From positions 63,106 through 127,105 of the forward strand of contig JABDGQ010000001.1 of NCBI GenBank assembly GCA_013285965.1: a DNA stretch of 64,000 nt. The letters are read 5' to 3'. Positions 61,484 through 64,000 of this stretch are shown piece by piece. Source of the DNA: Chlamydiota bacterium. Its GTDB lineage: Bacteria; Chlamydiota; Chlamydiia; Chlamydiales; Parachlamydiaceae. The stretch's first letter is position 1. Every line of letters starts with the position of its first letter. The notes beneath the pieces were generated by a model. It saw only the letters and a program-made list of their open reading frames with translations. It made no database searches and was not told the origin of the DNA. Both the position numbers and the translations under genes were made by a program.

Positions 61484-63400
61484 TTATATAATTTGTTTTT
61501 GGTCAGGTAAATGTTCTAGATATGAGGTGACAATTTCAGGCGTTAATACTTGTGGTAAAATCATAGGCTCTTGCCCTGCCACGTGCAATACATATAGCGG
61601 AACACTGTTTCTTCCAAATTGACTCAAGGCCTGTGTAATGGCAGGATCATTCTTTGTCCAGTCCGCCTTTAGTGCCACAACCCCTTTTTCTTGAAAAGAT
61701 TTTTGTACTTGGCTTGAATTTAAAACTATGTGATTAGCCTGGCAAATTAAACACCATTTAGCGGTAAAATCAATAAAAACAGGTTTACCATCACGATGTG
61801 AGTCGACCACTTTGTTTGTAGAAAAACTTTCCCACTTTTTGTTACTAGCTTGTGCTATTTGAACAGCATTATCTTCTTGCTCCAAATGCCAACTTGACTT
61901 TGGCAACAACATGATTTGAATACCACCTAGTGCCCAGAGCGTTATCAAGGCATATGACACTATTAAACGAGAACGGCTCATAATCCTCAAACCAGCGCGT
62001 CCATAAATCCAGCAGCTGATAGTAAAGCATAATAAACAACTCAACAAGCAAATCACTGCAAATAAATTAGTTTGAGACCCAAACACCCATAGTAACCATA
62101 AAATAGTAGCACACAACAAAAAGCCCATTAGTTGTTTAAATGTTTCCATCCAAGATCCTGGCTTTGGTAAGAAACGCAAACAAGATGGAAAAAAAGCTAA
62201 TAATAAATAAGGACTACTCATACCTAGAGCTACAAAGGTGAAAATTGATAGTGATTGCCAAAAAGGCAATATGACTGCTATACCGACGGCTGATCCTAAA
62301 AATGGACCAGTGCATGGCGTGGCTACAGCTGTGGCTAATACACCGCTTAAAAACGAGCGTGTAATACCTGTTGTTTTGGCGGCATCAACCTCTTTTTGAC
62401 CAGCCCAGGCCGCCATCGATAAGCCCCACTCAAAGAGACCAAATAAATTAAGAGCTAATACGAATAGTATAATTGTCAAAGTGGCTACAAAAAGCGGCTC
62501 TTGTAATTGAAACCCCCAACCCACACTTTGGCCATAAGTGCGCAATAATAACATTAAAGAAGCTAATAGCCAAAAAGAGCAAACTACACCACCGGTGAAT
62601 GCCAAGCCATGTCGCCAAATCAACGCACGACTTTGACCAGCCATTTTAACAAAACTCATAATTTTTAAAGACATCACAGGCAAGACACAAGGCATACAAT
62701 TTAGTATTAATCCGCCTATAAATGCTAAAAATAAAAGCACTAATAGATTTTCAGTGCTACTCTCATTAACTTGTATTGAGTCGGCATTTTGACTTGCTAC
62801 ATCAAAATTATTTTTTACAGGCGATAGGACCGCAATATCAGTAGCAGATCCTGCACTAATTTTTGGCAAACGCTCGCGAGCTTTAATGAAAGCATCTTTA
62901 ACATTATCATTAATAATAGGTTCTTGAGCGGAGAGCTTTAAGGGAAAGGATAGCGTCATATTACCTGGTTGACAAGCTTCTTCCGAACAAATTAAATATT
63001 CCACGGATGCTTTTAATGTGGCGCTTTGTTGTTCTGTAGGGTTGTTAGAGGGTCTAATGCGACTCAGTACATAAATTTCACCCTCATACCCAAAAGATTC
63101 TATCCCCGCGGTATTAAATAATTGCGAAGTAGGCCATTGCGTTGATTCCAGCACATAATTTTCTGGCAACTCCCATTCAATTTGTAAGGGTACACCAACT
63201 TCACCGCAATCTTTACTATAAGCATGCCAACCATCTGGAATGTGCAAACGCGCAGCCACGTTAAATGGACGCCCCGCCATAACACTCTCTTCTTCACAAA
63301 TAATTTCGGCTTTTATATTTGGGGAAATAGCACTTAAAGTAAAACAGTGCGATAAAATTAGCAAATACGATAGGCTGATTATGTATAACTGATTAATCAT
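61484..63400 (-). CDS. dsbD: Thiol:disulfide interchange protein DsbD
   Basis: 638-aa inner-membrane protein carrying electrons from cytoplasmic thioredoxin to the periplasm. A signal peptide (to about 30), the periplasmic alpha domain (with VEYLICSEEACQPGN), eight helices with the redox cysteines in NCMPCVLPVMSLKIM and ATAVATPCTGPFLG, and a C-terminal thioredoxin domain with WCLICQANH. ATG 63400 is preferred over an upstream TTG (63421); a purine-rich GAGAGAGA lies ahead of it. Confidence 0.95.
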   Translation of the reverse strand: MINQLYIISLSYLLILSHCFTLSAISPNIKAEIICEEESVMAGRPFNVAARLHIPDGWHAYSKDCGEVGVPLQIEWELPENYVLESTQWPTSQLFNTAGIESFGYEGEIYVLSRIRPSNNPTEQQSATLKASVEYLICSEEACQPGNMTLSFPLKLSAQEPIINDNVKDAFIKARERLPKISAGSATDIAVLSPVKNNFDVASQNADSIQVNESSTENLLVLLFLAFIGGLILNCMPCVLPVMSLKIMSFVKMAGQSRALIWRHGLAFTGGVVCSFWLLASLMLLLRTYGQSVGWGFQLQEPLFVATLTIILFVLALNLFGLFEWGLSMAAWAGQKEVDAAKTTGITRSFLSGVLATAVATPCTGPFLGSAVGIAVILPFWQSLSIFTFVALGMSSPYLLLAFFPSCLRFLPKPGSWMETFKQLMGFLLCATILWLLWVFGSQTNLFAVICLLSCLLCFTISCWIYGRAGLRIMSRSRLIVSYALITLWALGGIQIMLLPKSSWHLEQEDNAVQIAQASNKKWESFSTNKVVDSHRDGKPVFIDFTAKWCLICQANHIVLNSSQVQKSFQEKGVVALKADWTKNDPAITQALSQFGRNSVPLYVLHVAGQEPMILPQVLTPEIVTSYLEHLPDQKQII

Positions 63401-63511
63401 GCAATGTCTCTCTCTTGACAAAATAGCTATTATTGACTATTTTTTGTTATATTTTATGTATTTAATAAAATTAAGCAATGTGATCTTCACAAAATATTAA
63501 TGGATAATATA

Positions 63512-64000
63512 ATGATTGTCAAACTTTTTTTGTTAAGTTCTAATCCTTTTTTTGAATCTTATATACAATCAGATATATTAGGAAAACTAATTTTTATTGG
63601 ACTTTATCTTATTTCAATATGCAGTTGGTCTATTTTATTATATAAAATATGGACCACTTATCAAGCTAAGAAAAATGCTTTTCGTTTTTATGAAGCTTTC
63701 CAACTTCACAAAATGAATCCTACTACTATTGATTACGAACGGCTCAATCAAAAAAAAACCATCAACCCTTTTTTGGCACTTTATATTACCTTACATAAAC
63801 AATGTGCAGAATTGTTAACTTATGAAAAAAACCTACATAGCCAAAGCGTTGCCCATCCAAAGCAAGGGCTAACAACACAAGAGATTGATTATTTAGCTTC
63901 ACATTTAACTACACAAATCGCCCATCAAGTCAAAAATCTTGAGAAAAACTTATATATTCTTGCAACTACTGTCAGCCTAGCTCCTTTTTTAGGACTTTTA
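63512..64000 (+). CDS. exbB: ExbB/TolQ-type proton channel protein, 3' end cut by window edge
   Basis: The first 163 residues are visible: a first membrane helix (about 24-45, LIFIGLYLISICSWSILLYK), a cytoplasmic loop, and the start of the second helix with ILATTVSLAPFLGLL, the ExbB/TolQ/MotA signature. It energises outer-membrane transport or Tol-type processes with ExbD. It is divergent from dsbD. An in-frame ATG at 63500 is an alternative start; GGAT fits 63512 better. Confidence 0.88.
   Translation, partial: MIVKLFLLSSNPFFESYIQSDILGKLIFIGLYLISICSWSILLYKIWTTYQAKKNAFRFYEAFQLHKMNPTTIDYERLNQKKTINPFLALYITLHKQCAELLTYEKNLHSQSVAHPKQGLTTQEIDYLASHLTTQIAHQVKNLEKNLYILATTVSLAPFLGLL

Overview
The window is from a low-GC member of the Chlamydiae, most likely an amoeba-associated 'environmental' lineage rather than Chlamydia proper. 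The evidence is gene order and content: an rplC-to-rplQ ribosomal operon lacking rpsJ, rpsN, rpmD, rpmJ and rpsD, followed by gapA; tatD-dsbD-exbB in the chlamydial order; a methionine aminopeptidase with an N-terminal SEC-C zinc motif; a DUF1207 envelope protein; and several large genes of unknown function with Inc-like hydrophobic segments. Trehalose/glycogen genes, a Kef-type antiporter and a mobile-element island fit the larger genomes of the environmental chlamydiae.

Layout. 1-9981 is core: the 3' part of rnr, two tandem DUF502 genes, holC, a cation/proton antiporter, a DUF1207 protein, map and pheT. 9982 to about 28000 is accessory: an IS5-family remnant, a toxin-antitoxin pair with a nonsense-broken toxin, a VOC-EVE-MarR operon with large palindromes (marR broken), then two integrated elements. 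Element A (about 12.4-17 kb, minus strand) has a serine recombinase reading into a tRNA-Thr(CGT) fragment, a 'GPKT' family protein, a DUF927 ATPase and a SpoVG-domain protein. Element B (about 19.2-24.8 kb, plus strand) has a tyrosine integrase, a partner protein, a HTH protein, a CHC2 zinc-finger protein, a broken Toprim-DUF3987 helicase and a second GPKT protein. It is followed by an RHH-Doc-APH three-gene unit, a frameshifted methyltransferase, and IS630 and other remnants. 28-35 kb holds genes of unknown function, a ferredoxin, an ABC-F ATPase and a HI0933-type flavoprotein. 35-42.5 kb holds glycogen debranching enzyme, treZ, a metallo-beta-lactamase-fold hydrolase, hflX and gapA. 42.8-55.6 kb is the ribosomal protein/secY/rpoA operon on the minus strand, with a strong bidirectional terminator at its end. 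55.9-64 kb has an SLBB protein, an Inc-like AAA ATPase, a kinase-like protein, two coupled unknown genes, tatD, dsbD and the start of exbB.

Two families of short non-coding elements with terminal inverted repeats (TIRs) are scattered through the core. Family 1 is about 165 bp, with TIR CTCACCTTACGCATAA... and an internal hairpin. It sits at gene 3' ends and has supplied the last codons and stop of at least three genes. Family 2 is about 163 bp, with TIR TAGACTTCTTTCGAAACT. It lies just upstream of map, pheT and gapA in the same orientation relative to each gene. The most unusual structure in the accessory region is the GPKT gene. In both elements, with unrelated recombinases and unrelated replication-type ATPases, it comes directly after the ATPase gene with a hairpin between them, and in element B it is bracketed by a 24-bp inverted repeat.
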